Part shown: piece by piece, positions 13,466 to 13,759 of the stretch | Position numbering within the stretch: the first letter of the stretch is position 1 | How the letters are laid out: each line of letters starts with the position of its first letter | DNA from: Bacillota bacterium | GTDB lineage: Bacteria > Bacillota > Clostridia > Lachnospirales > Lachnospiraceae | Assembly (NCBI GenBank): GCA_023392995.1 | Contig: JAEWMZ010000305.1 | Location: 1-13,759 of the forward strand | Direction: 5' to 3' | DNA: 13,759 nucleotides | Notes under the pieces: model-generated | Databases searched by the model: none | What the model saw: only the letters and a program-made list of their open reading frames with translations | What the model was told of the DNA's origin: nothing | Translations under genes and position numbers: made by a program

Positions 13466-13562
13466 ATTCAGATAGTGTTACTTCTTCAAAAATACTTCTA
13501 AAACATAAAAAGCATAGAAGGTATGAATACTGAACAAGACAGAGCAAGCGTTAAGTATAATC

Positions 13563-13759
13563 TTAATAGGTATACATCTTCTTAAATTCAGTTGGAGTAC
13601 AATCCTTTACAATCTTAAACATTCGAATAAAGGCAGAAAGGCTGCTGAAACCGCATTGAAGCGCTACCTCAGTAATGGTAAGCTCATAGTTGACCAGCAG
13701 CTTCTCTGCGTACTCAATTCTTTTTTTATTCAAATACTTATAATAGGACATATTGGTGA
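13563..13759 (-). CDS. AraC-family regulator, C-terminal DNA-binding end (5' truncated by window edge)
   Basis: The minus-strand frame enters from the right edge and ends at TAA (13565-13563), leaving about 65 residues. It contains the linker region (YLNKKRIEYAEKLLVNYELT) and the second HTH with the AraC signature ITEVALQCGFSSLSAFIRMF, then KIVKDCTPTEFKKMY. The upstream codons at the edge (TN before MSYYKYLNKKR) continue the family pattern, so the internal ATG is not the real start. The sensor or effector-binding half lies outside the window. It is convergent with the dehydrogenase-Dabb unit and separated from it by a shared terminator. It may regulate that unit or a gene further right. Confidence 0.9.
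   Translation of the reverse strand, partial: TNMSYYKYLNKKRIEYAEKLLVNYELTITEVALQCGFSSLSAFIRMFKIVKDCTPTEFKKMYTY

Noticed and set aside
3..13759. The two AraC-type fragments as flanking copies of one duplicated gene
   Set aside because: The visible residues differ widely outside the family signature and the strands are opposite; both are simply cut by the window edges.

Overview
The window looks like the chromosome of an anaerobic Firmicute, most likely Lachnospiraceae (Clostridium cluster XIVa, near Clostridium phytofermentans). The reasons are moderate-to-low GC, strong AGGAGG-type ribosome binding sites, frequent TTG starts, a YesN-like AraC fragment beside a CUT1 sugar importer, and a clostridial DUF512 radical-SAM protein. 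The assignment is inferred from protein style, not from a database match.

Layout. (1) 3-206: 3' end of an AraC-type regulator, closed by a terminator at 265-290. (2) 291-765: long control region. (3) 766-8058, + strand: a five-gene sugar operon. It holds a lipoprotein solute-binding protein, two CUT1 permeases, an intracellular GH29 alpha-L-fucosidase and an intracellular GH112 beta-galactosyl-N-acetylhexosamine phosphorylase. It ends at a strong palindrome (8099-8146) shared with the convergent gene. (4) 8188-9954, - strand: a methyl-accepting chemotaxis protein with a Cache-type sensor. (5) 9955-10523: long intergenic region with promoters facing both ways, short direct repeats and a leader hairpin. 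(6) 10524-11969: radical-SAM/PDZ DUF512 protein, then a terminator. (7) 12141-13320: dyad-rich promoter region, a short-chain dehydrogenase and a small Dabb-domain protein, then a terminator. (8) 13563-13759, - strand: 3' end of a second AraC-type regulator.

How the genes work together. The operon reads as a complete uptake-and-degradation unit for a fucosylated type-1 oligosaccharide such as a Lewis-a-like trisaccharide or fucosylated lacto-N-biose/galacto-N-biose from mucin or milk glycans. The importer brings the sugar in intact, GH29 removes fucose, and GH112 phosphorolyses the Gal-beta-1,3-HexNAc core to Gal-1-phosphate plus HexNAc. No ATPase gene is present, so the importer probably borrows a shared MsmK-type ATPase. 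Substrate identity is inference.

The most unusual structure is at 4032-4300, between the second permease and the fucosidase. It is an array of about twelve 21-23-bp tandem units, each resembling a Shine-Dalgarno sequence plus ATG. The 23-bp period makes each 8-codon mini-ORF (MKVRKGLR type) stop in a TGA that overlaps the next unit's ATG. The result is a chain of potentially coupled mini-ORFs that runs into the fucosidase start.
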